The translations under genes and the position numbers were made by a program. From the NCBI GenBank assembly GCA_000438255.1, contig FR901908.1:1-8121 (forward strand): a DNA stretch of 8,121 nt, read 5' to 3'. Numbering within the stretch: the stretch's first letter is position 1; each line of letters opens with the position of its first letter. The notes under the pieces are model-generated. The model ran no database searches and was not told the DNA's origin. It worked only from the letters and a program-made list of their open reading frames with translations. This document shows, piece by piece, positions 1-6,960 of this stretch. This stretch comes from Clostridium sp. CAG:389. GTDB lineage: Bacteria; Bacillota; Clostridia; TANB77; CAG-508.

Positions 1-27
1 AATTTATTAAAACTATTATTTAGTAAC

Positions 28-54
28 ACACTTTTTATTAATTTTCATATTATA
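28..54 (+). promoter_or_regulatory. Possible sigma-K-like promoter for the small two-gene unit
   Basis: The sequence CATATTATA at 46-54 fits the sigma-K -10 pattern CATAnnnTA, and cACa around 27-30 supplies the AC of the -35 element with 16 bases between AC (28-29) and CATA. A TATAAT also lies at 51-56, but no good sigma-A -35 sits 17 bases upstream of it (acactt). The rest of 1-117 is A+T-rich leader with no open gene. In such A+T-rich DNA a short match can arise by chance, so this is an inference supported mainly by the coat-like look of the downstream genes. Confidence 0.3.
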
Positions 55-117
55 ATTTAATAATATATTATTACATATATAAGATTAATTTTAATATATT
101 ATATTAGAGGTGATACA

Positions 118-582
118 ATGAATAACATGAATATTGATGAAAATACTATGAAAAATATCAAAAATATGGTGGATAATGGTAATCTTTCTGATGCAATTTC
201 TCAGATTTCCCCTGAAATGATGCAAAATTTCTCAAAAATGTTATCAAATCAAAATAATTCTCAAAATCAAAATAATACACAAAACTCTTCATTTGATTCT
301 AATCAACAAAATTGTAACGAATCTAACAATAACTCTTCAAACACAAATAATAATTTTGATTTTAGTAATCTTGATATGGATACAATCATGAAGCTTTCTT
401 CTGCATTTGGAAAAATGAAAAACTCAAAAAATGACCCAAGAGCAAATTTATTAAATTCACTAAAACCTTATTTAAGAGATGAAAAAAAAGGTAAAATAGA
501 CCAATATATGAATTTACTAAATGTTTCCAAAATTGCAGAAATAATGAAAGATAACAACAAGGAGAATAATAATAATGTTTAA
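118..582 (+). CDS. Asn-rich hypothetical protein, possibly spore-associated
   Basis: This 154-residue protein has no recognised enzymatic function. Three parts can be seen. Residues 1-42 are a Met/Asn-rich, probably helical segment (DAISQISPEMMQNFSKML). Residues 43-81 are a low-complexity Asn/Ser/Gln linker. Residues 85-145 form a compact helical region containing NDPRANLLNSLKPYLRDEKK (106-125) and a following KIDQYMNLLNVSKIAEIM stretch. The 'DPRxxLLxxLKPyL' pattern resembles an unnamed small-protein family I associate with sporulating Clostridia; that is recollection, not a search result. There is no signal peptide or membrane segment. The start is well supported by AGAGGTGA at 106-113, about 7 bases before the ATG. 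The 3' end overlaps the next gene by 8 bp, so the two are almost certainly co-transcribed and perhaps translationally coupled. Confidence 0.75.
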   Translation: MNNMNIDENTMKNIKNMVDNGNLSDAISQISPEMMQNFSKMLSNQNNSQNQNNTQNSSFDSNQQNCNESNNNSSNTNNNFDFSNLDMDTIMKLSSAFGKMKNSKNDPRANLLNSLKPYLRDEKKGKIDQYMNLLNVSKIAEIMKDNNKENNNNV

Positions 583-907
583 TTTTCCATATTTCGGTTA
601 TCCATATCATAATCCTTATTACAGATATTATAACGTCCCAAAAAATTATGTAAATATTCAAAAAAAAGAAAGTAATGATAACACTTTTGAGCAAATTCCA
701 GAAAAAGAATCAAAAACAAAAAATGTCCAAAGAGCTTTACCCTCTTTGGACAACAATACTGAAAAAGATTCCCCAATTTTTGAAATATTTGGTATAAAAC
801 TATATTCTGATGATTTAATTATCTTAGCAGTTTTGTTCTTATTATATGAACAAAACGTAAAAGATGAAATGCTTTATATCATATTATTTCTTTTATTATT
901 TTCATAA
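575..907 (+). CDS. Tyr-rich small protein with hydrophobic C-terminus, coat-like
   Basis: This 110-residue protein is not assigned to a named family. The N-terminus is very aromatic: residues 1-25 contain eight tyrosines and three phenylalanines (PYFGYPYHNPYYRYYN region), a composition seen in spore coat and crust proteins. Residues 26-66 are polar and charged. Residues 68-110 (FEIFGIKLYSDD, then two hydrophobic stretches at about 80-91 and 99-109, separated by EQNVKDE) resemble a C-terminal module I have seen in short clostridial proteins. It could be membrane- or coat-associated. AAGGAG at 559-564 lies 10 bases before the ATG, inside the preceding gene. The stop codon is only 2 bp from the minC stop on the other strand. 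Codons 50-60 also encode the minC operon terminator on the minus strand. A role in sporulation is inference from composition and context. Confidence 0.75.
   Translation: MFNFPYFGYPYHNPYYRYYNVPKNYVNIQKKESNDNTFEQIPEKESKTKNVQRALPSLDNNTEKDSPIFEIFGIKLYSDDLIILAVLFLLYEQNVKDEMLYIILFLLLFS
712..752 (-). terminator. Rho-independent terminator of the minC operon, inside the opposing gene
   Basis: Read on the minus strand, a perfect 11-bp inverted repeat (TGTCCAAAGAG at 752-742, CTCTTTGGACA at 734-724) encloses a 7-base loop, GGTAAAG. It is followed at once by T6-G-T5 (723-712). This is a textbook intrinsic terminator. On the plus strand the same stem is followed by ACAATACTG, with no T-run, so it should act only on minus-strand transcripts. 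No other good terminator lies between the minC stop and here. Confidence 0.85.
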
Positions 908-909
908 TA

Positions 910-1521
910 TTATTCAATTATAATTTTATCATCCTCAACAAATACATATGCCTGTCTATGAACAGGTTCTTCATCTCTGTCTATTTCTTTTACTATATTT
1001 GAGATTCTTAATTGAACTGCATCTAATTTTCCGGCAGCAATAATAGCATTTTTATTTCCCTTTGCTCCTGCATGTGCTAATCCTCTCAAATTTCCTAATA
1101 CAACAATATTATCAGATGCTATTACTTCTGCCCCAGAATTAACATCACCTATAATAACAATGCTTCCTTCTGTTTCAAGCCTTTGGCCAGACCTTAAAGA
1201 CCCTCTATGAAATTTTGTTTCAGAAATTGCTACTTCTTGTTTAAAAGTTCTAGTTATACTTGATAATCCCAAACTTTTTGGCATATCAAAATCAATATCA
1301 ACATCTATTTTTTCTTTTATTAATTCTTGTATTTCATCTATTTCTTTATTTTTCAAGACTTTTCCAACAATCTTTATTGGTGTTTTGTCTTCTTTATACA
1401 ACTTTTTTAAATCAGATAATTTCTTTGTTAATTCTGATATAATCTTTTTTTGTTCAGCATCTTCTGCAATTTTAATTACAATTTCATTTTTTCTCAAATT
1501 AATACTTACACAATTTCCCAT
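910..1521 (-). CDS. minC: Septum site-determining protein MinC
   Basis: MinC inhibits FtsZ polymerisation and, when recruited to the membrane by MinD, keeps the division septum away from the poles. The 203-residue protein shows both expected parts. The N-terminal FtsZ-inhibiting domain spans about 1-95. The C-terminal beta-helix starts near residue 105, with the MinD-contacting RSGQ motif at 110-113, then GDVNSGAEV (125-133), GNLRG (143-147) and AHAGAKGN (149-156). The length is close to normal for Firmicutes (roughly 200-230). The ATG is preceded by AGAAAGGATG. It is the last gene of the cell-shape operon, 48 bp after mrdA. Unusually, minD does not follow: the next gene is convergent, with its stop 2 bp away. 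Its mRNA probably ends at the terminator at 712-752. The identification is secure. Confidence 0.97.
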   Translation of the reverse strand: MGNCVSINLRKNEIVIKIAEDAEQKKIISELTKKLSDLKKLYKEDKTPIKIVGKVLKNKEIDEIQELIKEKIDVDIDFDMPKSLGLSSITRTFKQEVAISETKFHRGSLRSGQRLETEGSIVIIGDVNSGAEVIASDNIVVLGNLRGLAHAGAKGNKNAIIAAGKLDAVQLRISNIVKEIDRDEEPVHRQAYVFVEDDKIIIE

Positions 1522-1569
1522 TTTTACATCCTTTCTATATACATAAACACAACACTTAAACGAACATAC

Positions 1570-3684
1570 TTATCTTATACTCTCTGTATATGCCTCAGCT
1601 TGAACACTCTCTGTTACATTTTGAGTATTCATTCCAAAATACTCAGCCATAATATTTCTAACAGCCTCAGCCGTATAATTACCATGACCACCGTTTTCAA
1701 CCATAACAACAACCGCAATTTCGGGATCCTCATATGGAGCAAACGCTGCAAACCATGCATTTACAATATCTTTACCATTTGAATCTTTACCAGCCTCAGC
1801 AGAACCAGTTTTTCCACCAACCTTTATATTAAAATCTTTAAATCTTACATATGCTGTTCCAGACTCTCCGCTTGTAACAGATTTCATTCCCTCTTTTACT
1901 GCATTTATATAATCTTTATTCAAATTTATATTTTCATTATTTTCTTCTGTAAGTCCTAATTTTTCATTTACAAATTTATTAATTTCCTCTTTTGACACTT
2001 CTGTTCCATCAGAATTTTGAATTGTTTTAATTATACTAACATCAACATTATTTCCACCATTCGCAATCATACTTATATATTTAGTCATTTGTAATGGTGT
2101 AAATCTATTATACCCTTGTCCTATTGCTGCATTTATCGTATCACCTGGATTCCAAGAACTATTTATTGACTTAACATATTCCTTGCTTGCTAATGTTCCG
2201 GAAACTTCACTTGGCAATTCTATTCCTGTCTTTTTTCCCAATCCAAAATAACTAGCATATTTATCCAATGTATCTATTCCCATTCTATCTGCTGTTTCAT
2301 AGAAGAAATAGTTACATGATTTTTCAATTGCCCCAATAACATTAAGTGGTCCATGTCCTGTGTGATAATCTGTATAATACCAACAATTTCTCTTTTCTCC
2401 ATATTTTATATATTGACCTGTATCGTTAATTCTTTCTGTCAAAGTAATATTTCCTGATTCCAATCCAGCAATGGCTGTAACCATTTTAAATATAGAACCT
2501 GGTTCATAAGCACTTTGTATTGCTTTATTTAGCAATGGGTATGATTTATTCTCACTATAACTTTTCCATTCTTCACTACTTATCCCATTTGCAAAAGATT
2601 GTGGATTATAATCAGGGTAACTTGCCATTGCAAGTACTTCACCTGTTTTAACATTCATAACAACACATGAGCCACCTTTTGCCTCATAAGCCTTTCCAAA
2701 TCCTCCACTTTTTATTTTTTCAATATTATCTTTCAAAGCTTCTTCTGCTATTTTTTGCAATTTTGAATCAATTGTAAGAACAACATTGGAACCAGAAACT
2801 GCCTCTTTTTCAACAACTTCTGCTGTTATAGTTCCATCAACAGCCATATCAATTTGTTTAATTCCATCTTTTCCTTTTAAATATTCTTCAAGAAGATACT
2901 CTATTCCTGTTTTTCCGATTATGTCATTTTGATTATATGTATCCTTTTTTTGTTGATATTCAGTATCACTTATTTTTGAAGCATACCCTAAAATGTGTGA
3001 TGCCAACGTTCCCTCTTTATATTGTCTAACAGGTTGAACTGCAATATTTATTCCTGGGAAATCATCTCCTTTTTCAGAAAATTCTGCAATTGCTTCTCTT
3101 GGTATGTCTTTTGCTATTGTTAGTGCTTTTGTACTACTATATCCTTCTTTTACTATTGCATATCTAATTGCAATTATTTTTCTAACTTCTGTTATATCTT
3201 CATTTTTAATTTTATATTTATCTTTGAATTTATAAAAAGCCTCCTCAGCAGTTGCATCAGAATCTATATTATTATTTTTTTTCCAATTTGATAAGCTTGT
3301 ATCAGAAATTGTGTATCCAAAAGGATTAATATTTATTGGAAAAGAATCTGTATAACTAACATCATATTTTTCTAAAACTTGTATAATCTTCAATATTGAT
3401 TCATTTAATGTGTCTGTATCTATTTTACTTTTATATAATTCCAAATTAAATTTTTGACTTGAAGACACTAACACATTCCCAGACCTATCTAAAATTTCTC
3501 CTCTATCAGCTTCTAACACACTTTCTCTTGTCAATCTTGTATTTGATTCTTCTCTATATTTTGCACCATGAACAATTTGAAGGTTGAATAATTGGACAAT
3601 CAAAATTATTCCGATTAAATATGTAAAAATAGTTGCAATATTATACCTAAAATTAATACTTTTTTTATTAATTCCTCTCGCCAA
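1570..3684 (-). CDS. mrdA: Penicillin-binding protein 2, elongation transpeptidase
   Basis: This class B penicillin-binding protein cross-links peptidoglycan during lateral wall growth, working with RodA and MreBCD outside the cytoplasmic membrane. Of its 704 residues, about 15-38 form the single N-terminal membrane anchor. The PBP dimerisation region begins at 59-70 (ADRGEILDRSGN), and the transpeptidase domain occupies roughly 335-683. Catalytic motifs are intact: S397-I-F-K400 (nucleophile Ser397), S456-C-N458 and K625-T-G627 followed by SAE. An Asn/Glu-rich stretch at 560-590 is probably a surface loop. The start codon is TTG at 3684-3682: the frame has a stop (TAG) just upstream, no ATG nearby, and GGGAGG (3700-3695) sits 10 bases before it. 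It follows mreD by 28 bp. RodA is not encoded in the window. The name pbpA or pbp2 would be equally valid. Confidence 0.96.
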   Translation of the reverse strand: MARGINKKSINFRYNIATIFTYLIGIILIVQLFNLQIVHGAKYREESNTRLTRESVLEADRGEILDRSGNVLVSSSQKFNLELYKSKIDTDTLNESILKIIQVLEKYDVSYTDSFPININPFGYTISDTSLSNWKKNNNIDSDATAEEAFYKFKDKYKIKNEDITEVRKIIAIRYAIVKEGYSSTKALTIAKDIPREAIAEFSEKGDDFPGINIAVQPVRQYKEGTLASHILGYASKISDTEYQQKKDTYNQNDIIGKTGIEYLLEEYLKGKDGIKQIDMAVDGTITAEVVEKEAVSGSNVVLTIDSKLQKIAEEALKDNIEKIKSGGFGKAYEAKGGSCVVMNVKTGEVLAMASYPDYNPQSFANGISSEEWKSYSENKSYPLLNKAIQSAYEPGSIFKMVTAIAGLESGNITLTERINDTGQYIKYGEKRNCWYYTDYHTGHGPLNVIGAIEKSCNYFFYETADRMGIDTLDKYASYFGLGKKTGIELPSEVSGTLASKEYVKSINSSWNPGDTINAAIGQGYNRFTPLQMTKYISMIANGGNNVDVSIIKTIQNSDGTEVSKEEINKFVNEKLGLTEENNENINLNKDYINAVKEGMKSVTSGESGTAYVRFKDFNIKVGGKTGSAEAGKDSNGKDIVNAWFAAFAPYEDPEIAVVVMVENGGHGNYTAEAVRNIMAEYFGMNTQNVTESVQAEAYTESIR

Positions 3685-3694
3685 TTTTTCACTT

Positions 3695-3700
3695 CCTCCC
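3695..3700 (-). promoter_or_regulatory. Ribosome binding site deciding the TTG start of mrdA
   Basis: GGGAGG lies 10 bases upstream of TTG (3684-3682). The in-frame TAG six codons upstream excludes any earlier start, and the nearby GTG is out of frame. The TTG start is therefore well supported. Confidence 0.75.
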
Positions 3701-3712
3701 TAATTCCGAATT

Positions 3713-4246
3713 TTAAAAATATCTTGTCAAAATTTTATTACCTTTATATGTATTTTCAATATAATACCCAAATTTTTGAATTAGTGGATATATTATTATA
3801 GTTATTAAAATATTGTAAATAACTTCTACTATCAAAATTTCTATAAAGTTTAAAACTTCTATATTTGTAGAATATAATACATATTTTATAAAATATACCA
3901 ATACTTCAAAAATTATAGTTGTCCCAAATACCATAAACATAATTGTAATTCTACTATCTTTTGAAAAATTTTTATTAAACAATATTGCTAATAATCCAAT
4001 TAATACTAGTCCTGCCAAATTTATGCCTACATTTGTTCCATATAATAAATCTAGAAATATCCCCCATAATGCACCATAAATAATTCCCATACTTCTATTT
4101 CCAAATAATCCTATGAACAATATATAAATTACAAATAAATTTGGTTTTATTCCATTAATAGTAAACCAACTAAAAAAATTAGCTTGTAAAAAATATAATA
4201 CAAATCCTATTAAAATTAGTGCTAAATTTATAAATGTTTTTTTCAA
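3713..4246 (-). CDS. mreD: Rod shape-determining protein MreD
   Basis: MreD is a small polytopic membrane protein of the elongasome that, with MreC, links MreB filaments to PBP2 and RodA. The protein is almost entirely hydrophobic, with about five to six membrane spans. It carries the family signature after the first hairpin: GIKPNLFVIYILFIGLFG, followed by G..YGALWGIFLDLLYG and the GIN segment. Its size (177 residues from this start) is typical. Start choice: a GTG at 4255-4253 would add three residues, but it overlaps the only Shine-Dalgarno-like run (AAGAGGTGG, 4260-4252). The TTG at 4246-4244 is 8 bases from AGAGG and gives the usual MKKTF-type N-terminus. The mreC stop is at 4263, so spacing is short and translational coupling is likely. 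Start confidence is moderate; gene identity is high. Confidence 0.93.
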   Translation of the reverse strand: MKKTFINLALILIGFVLYFLQANFFSWFTINGIKPNLFVIYILFIGLFGNRSMGIIYGALWGIFLDLLYGTNVGINLAGLVLIGLLAILFNKNFSKDSRITIMFMVFGTTIIFEVLVYFIKYVLYSTNIEVLNFIEILIVEVIYNILITIIIYPLIQKFGYYIENTYKGNKILTRYF

Positions 4247-4251
4247 CAAAT

Positions 4252-4260
4252 CCACCTCTT
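4252..4260 (-). promoter_or_regulatory. Ribosome binding site of mreD, overlapping an upstream GTG
   Basis: AAGAGGTGG contains the GTG that would be the furthest upstream start of mreD. No other Shine-Dalgarno lies before that GTG, so the site more likely serves TTG at 4246 (8 bases from AGAGG) or TTG at 4249 (5 bases). Confidence 0.6.
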
Positions 4261-4262
4261 GT

Positions 4263-5078
4263 CTAATTCTTTTTTACTACTAATACAGTATTTAATTTAT
4301 CAAAGTCAACAGCTGTTTCTACTAATGCATATCTATCTGTAATATTTTTAGTAGATACTATTTTTTTAATACTTCCTACATGTATTCCCTTTGGATATAT
4401 TCCACCTAATCCAGATGTATCAACACTATCTCCTTGTACAAGATTAGCATCTGTTGGAATATACATTGCTTTTAGTTCAGAATTACTACTTAATGTACCT
4501 TTACAAATAATACTATCTTTATTTGTACTCATCAGACAACTAATAGAACTAGATGTATCTACTATTGTTTGAACTTTTGCTGTATTATCTGTAACAGAAA
4601 CAACATGTCCTACAAGTCCTTCATCTGCTATTACTGTCATATTTACTTCTATTCCATCATTTTTTCCTATATTTATAATTATTGTTTTAGAATAATTACT
4701 TATCTCTTTATCAATAACATATCCAGGAACTGTTTTATATTCTCCGTATTTTTCTGTTAATCCCAAATATTCTTTTAATGTTTCATTTTCTGTTTTTATA
4801 TTTTCAAGTTCTCTTAAAGACTGTTCTAATTGACTATTTTTTTCTTTCAAATCTTGATTTTCTGATTTTAAATTACTAATATCAGTAAAAAATGTAGAAT
4901 TTCCACTGACTCTATTTTTTAGATATGTTAATCCATTTTGTATAGGCATAACTAATTTATTTGCTACATTTTCAAAAAATGATGTATTAGCTTCTCTATT
5001 AGAAAATATAACTATTAATATTAAAACTACTATTGTAATAACAATTCCTAATAATCCGCCTTTTTTATTTTTATACAT
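4263..5078 (-). CDS. mreC: Rod shape-determining protein MreC
   Basis: MreC is a bitopic membrane protein that organises the elongasome on the outer face of the membrane and activates PBP2. The 271 residues follow the family plan. A short Lys-rich cytoplasmic N-terminus (MYKNKKGG) precedes one membrane span at about 9-26. A coiled coil occupies about 66-105 (SENQDLKEKNSQLEQSLREL). The two-lobed beta-barrel domain then includes GLVGHVV (154-160) and DSVDTSGLGGIYPKGIHVG (217-235), the most conserved MreC motif. The ATG is preceded by AAAGGAG (5092-5086), and the gene starts 34 bp after the mreB stop. It ends with TAG. Nothing is missing or odd. Confidence 0.97.
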   Translation of the reverse strand: MYKNKKGGLLGIVITIVVLILIVIFSNREANTSFFENVANKLVMPIQNGLTYLKNRVSGNSTFFTDISNLKSENQDLKEKNSQLEQSLRELENIKTENETLKEYLGLTEKYGEYKTVPGYVIDKEISNYSKTIIINIGKNDGIEVNMTVIADEGLVGHVVSVTDNTAKVQTIVDTSSSISCLMSTNKDSIICKGTLSSNSELKAMYIPTDANLVQGDSVDTSGLGGIYPKGIHVGSIKKIVSTKNITDRYALVETAVDFDKLNTVLVVKKN

Positions 5079-5112
5079 AGCTTGTCTCCTTTCGAAATTC
5101 TACATTTTATTT

Positions 5113-6144
5113 TTATCTTCTTTTTCTTGAATTTACAAGAACTGATTTTAGTCTTTCTAAATCTTCTAGTGTTTTTCCTGTACCTCTAACAACACAATCA
5201 AGTGGTTCCTCTGCTATATAAACTGGCATTCCAGTTTCTATACTTAATAATTTATCTAGATTTTTTATTAAAGCGCCTCCCCCTGCAAGTACAATACCTT
5301 TTTCCATAATATCTGATGAAAGTTCAGGTGGTGTTTTTTCTAATGTACTTTTTACAATATCTACAATTTTTGAAATTGATTCTTTTATTGCTTCTTCAAC
5401 TTGTGTAGAAGTAATTTTTTCATTTCTTGGAAGTCCATCTGTTAAATCTCTTCCTCTTACTTCCATTGACATTTCAGTCATTAATGGCATTGCACATCCT
5501 AATTGCATTTTTATTTGTTCAGCTGTTGTTTCACCTATTGCCAAATTCATTTCTCTTTTTACATAATTAACTATATCTTCATCAAGCTCATCACCAGCAA
5601 CTCTTAAAGAATGACTTACAACAATTCCACCTAATGAAATAACTGCAACTTCTGTTGTTCCGCCTCCAATGTCTACTATTATACTTCCACTTGGTTCTGC
5701 AACATCCAAAGATGCCCCAATTGCTGCCGCCATTGGTTCTTCTATTAAATATACCTCTTTTGCCCCTGCTTGAATAACTGATTCTTCAACAGCTCTTTCT
5801 TCTACCTCTGTTATTCCTGATGGTACACCAACAACAACTCTTGGTCTTCCTACATTATATCTTTTTTCAACTTTTTGTATTATGTTTTTTAGCATTAATT
5901 GTGTTGCCGTAAAATCTGCAATAACTCCATCTTTTAATGGTCTAACAGCTTTTATTTGTTCTGGTGTTCTACCTAACATTTCTTTTGCTTCATTACCAGT
6001 TGCCATTATATTTCCTGTTCTTCTATCTATTGCAACAACAGAAGGCTCTTTTAAAATAATTCCTCTTCCTTTAAGTGTTACTAGAATATTTGCTGTTCCT
6101 AAGTCTATTCCAATATCCTTTGAACCAAATGTAAAAAATTTCAT
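5113..6144 (-). CDS. mreB: Rod shape-determining actin homologue MreB
   Basis: MreB is the actin-like ATPase whose membrane-bound filaments orient lateral cell-wall synthesis. From the chosen start the protein has 343 residues, normal for the family. The ATP-binding motifs are clear: phosphate 1 DIGIDLGTAN (10-19), VVGVPSG (104-110), EEP (135-137), phosphate 2 IIVDIGGGTTEVAV (155-168) and the adenosine motif GIVLAGGGALI (283-293). MEVRGRD (227-233) is also typical. A TTG at 6153 is in frame three codons earlier, but it sits immediately beside AAAGGA (6159-6154), too close to be used. The ATG at 6144 is 9 bases away and gives the usual short N-terminus. It lies 86 bp after radC in the same operon, a gap that may hold an internal promoter. 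Confidence 0.98.
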   Translation of the reverse strand: MKFFTFGSKDIGIDLGTANILVTLKGRGIILKEPSVVAIDRRTGNIMATGNEAKEMLGRTPEQIKAVRPLKDGVIADFTATQLMLKNIIQKVEKRYNVGRPRVVVGVPSGITEVEERAVEESVIQAGAKEVYLIEEPMAAAIGASLDVAEPSGSIIVDIGGGTTEVAVISLGGIVVSHSLRVAGDELDEDIVNYVKREMNLAIGETTAEQIKMQLGCAMPLMTEMSMEVRGRDLTDGLPRNEKITSTQVEEAIKESISKIVDIVKSTLEKTPPELSSDIMEKGIVLAGGGALIKNLDKLLSIETGMPVYIAEEPLDCVVRGTGKTLEDLERLKSVLVNSRKRR

Positions 6145-6153
6145 AATCTTCAA

Positions 6154-6159
6154 TCCTTT
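6154..6159 (-). promoter_or_regulatory. Ribosome binding site deciding the mreB start
   Basis: AAAGGA is 9 bases before ATG at 6144 and abuts the TTG at 6153. It therefore selects the ATG and shortens the longest open frame by three residues. Confidence 0.75.
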
Positions 6160-6190
6160 CTTAAACTGCCAATAGGTTTATGCCTTTTTG

Positions 6191-6219
6191 ACCATATTAA
6201 TATGTTTTATTTATGTTAA
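6191..6219 (-). promoter_or_regulatory. Weak candidate internal promoter ahead of mreB
   Basis: In the gap between radC and mreB, TTAACA (6219-6214) is followed after 17 bases by TATGGT (6196-6191), a four-of-six -10 match. A 12-bp perfect palindrome, CATATTAATATG (6204-6193), overlaps the -10 and could be a chance A+T-rich palindrome or an operator. mreB commonly has extra promoters, but the match is poor. Confidence 0.25.
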
Positions 6220-6230
6220 CTTTTAAAATT

Positions 6231-6953
6231 TTATTGTTTGCATATTGCTCTCTCTACCATTTTTTGAGTTTCAACGAAAACACTTTTAAAATTATTATTC
6301 CCTATAACTATATGGTCCATAAGTTCAATATCAAACATCTTTGCTGCATTATACAATTTATCTGTAAACTTTATATCAATTTTGCTTGGTGTTGGATCAC
6401 CTGTTGGATGATTATGTACCAAAATCATTTTAGGTGCTTGTATTTTCAGTGCTTCACCTATAATTTCCTTCATATTAATATTTACAAAATTTGTACCACC
6501 ACTAGCCACATTTAATTTTTTTAATATTTCATTTTTATTGTTTAACAAAAATAGTTTTATATATTCCTTTTTTTCTAATTTTAATTCTTCCATTACTAAT
6601 TTTGCTAAATCTTCTGTACTTCTTATCCTTACCCTTTTATAATTAGATGGTTTTGACATTCTAATAGCTAACTCACAAACTGCTTTCAGTTGTATTGCTT
6701 TAACTCTGCCAATACCGTTAATTTGCATAAGTTCTTCTAATGTAATATCTTTTAAAAAATTCAATTCACCCATTTGTGGGTCATAATTAAGATTTAAAAT
6801 TCTTTGTGCTATCTGCACAGATGTCTCTTCTTTGGTTCCTGATTTTATTATTATTGCTAACAATTCTGCATTTGATAAATTTTTTTCTCCATATAATTCT
6901 AATTTTTCATATGGTCTTTCTGTTTCTGGTAATTCTTTTATTTTTAATGACAA
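6231..6953 (-). CDS. radC: RadC family JAB/MPN-domain protein
   Basis: RadC proteins carry a helix-hairpin-helix and a JAMM metalloprotease-like domain. Despite the historic name, their role in DNA repair is not established, and no substrate is known. From this start the protein has 240 residues. The UPF0758 N-terminus is KELPETERPYEKL (6-18), the HhH motif is NGIGRVKA (79-86), and the JAMM zinc motif is HNHPTGDPTPSKID with H180, H182 and D193 in place. The usual DHI-IG segment follows at 213-218. A GTG at 6986 would add 11 residues but has no Shine-Dalgarno. TTG at 6953 has GAAAGGAAG 7 bases upstream and gives the family's normal start. The C-terminal end (FVETQKMVERAICKQ) differs from the common YSFRE-type ending. 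It sits in its usual place directly upstream of mreB. Confidence 0.95.
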   Translation of the reverse strand: MSLKIKELPETERPYEKLELYGEKNLSNAELLAIIIKSGTKEETSVQIAQRILNLNYDPQMGELNFLKDITLEELMQINGIGRVKAIQLKAVCELAIRMSKPSNYKRVRIRSTEDLAKLVMEELKLEKKEYIKLFLLNNKNEILKKLNVASGGTNFVNINMKEIIGEALKIQAPKMILVHNHPTGDPTPSKIDIKFTDKLYNAAKMFDIELMDHIVIGNNNFKSVFVETQKMVERAICKQ

Positions 6954-6960
6954 ATCAAAA

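Noticed and set aside
386..694. Open frame on the minus strand opposite the two small genes, encoding a hydrophobic Phe/Ile/Leu-rich peptide
   Set aside because: It is antisense to well-supported genes with good ribosome binding sites, and its composition is what A+T-rich antisense frames give. No Shine-Dalgarno or family resemblance was seen.
904..913. ATAATATTAT palindrome at the convergent stops considered as bidirectional terminator
   Set aside because: It has no G or C pairs and no usable loop, so it would not form a stable hairpin.
951..966. Hairpin CCTGT-ctatga-ACAGG considered as plus-strand terminator for the small gene pair
   Set aside because: The stem is only 5 bp and is followed by TTCTTCATCTCT rather than a T-run, and it lies in conserved minC coding sequence.
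1450..1782. Plus-strand open frame opposite minC and the end of mrdA
   Set aside because: It lies across two secure minus-strand genes, and the translation is Thr/Ile/Tyr/Ser-rich noise with no motif.
6213..6515. Plus-strand open frame opposite radC
   Set aside because: It is the shadow of the radC JAMM-domain coding region, with Cys/Ile/Phe-rich translation and no ribosome binding site.
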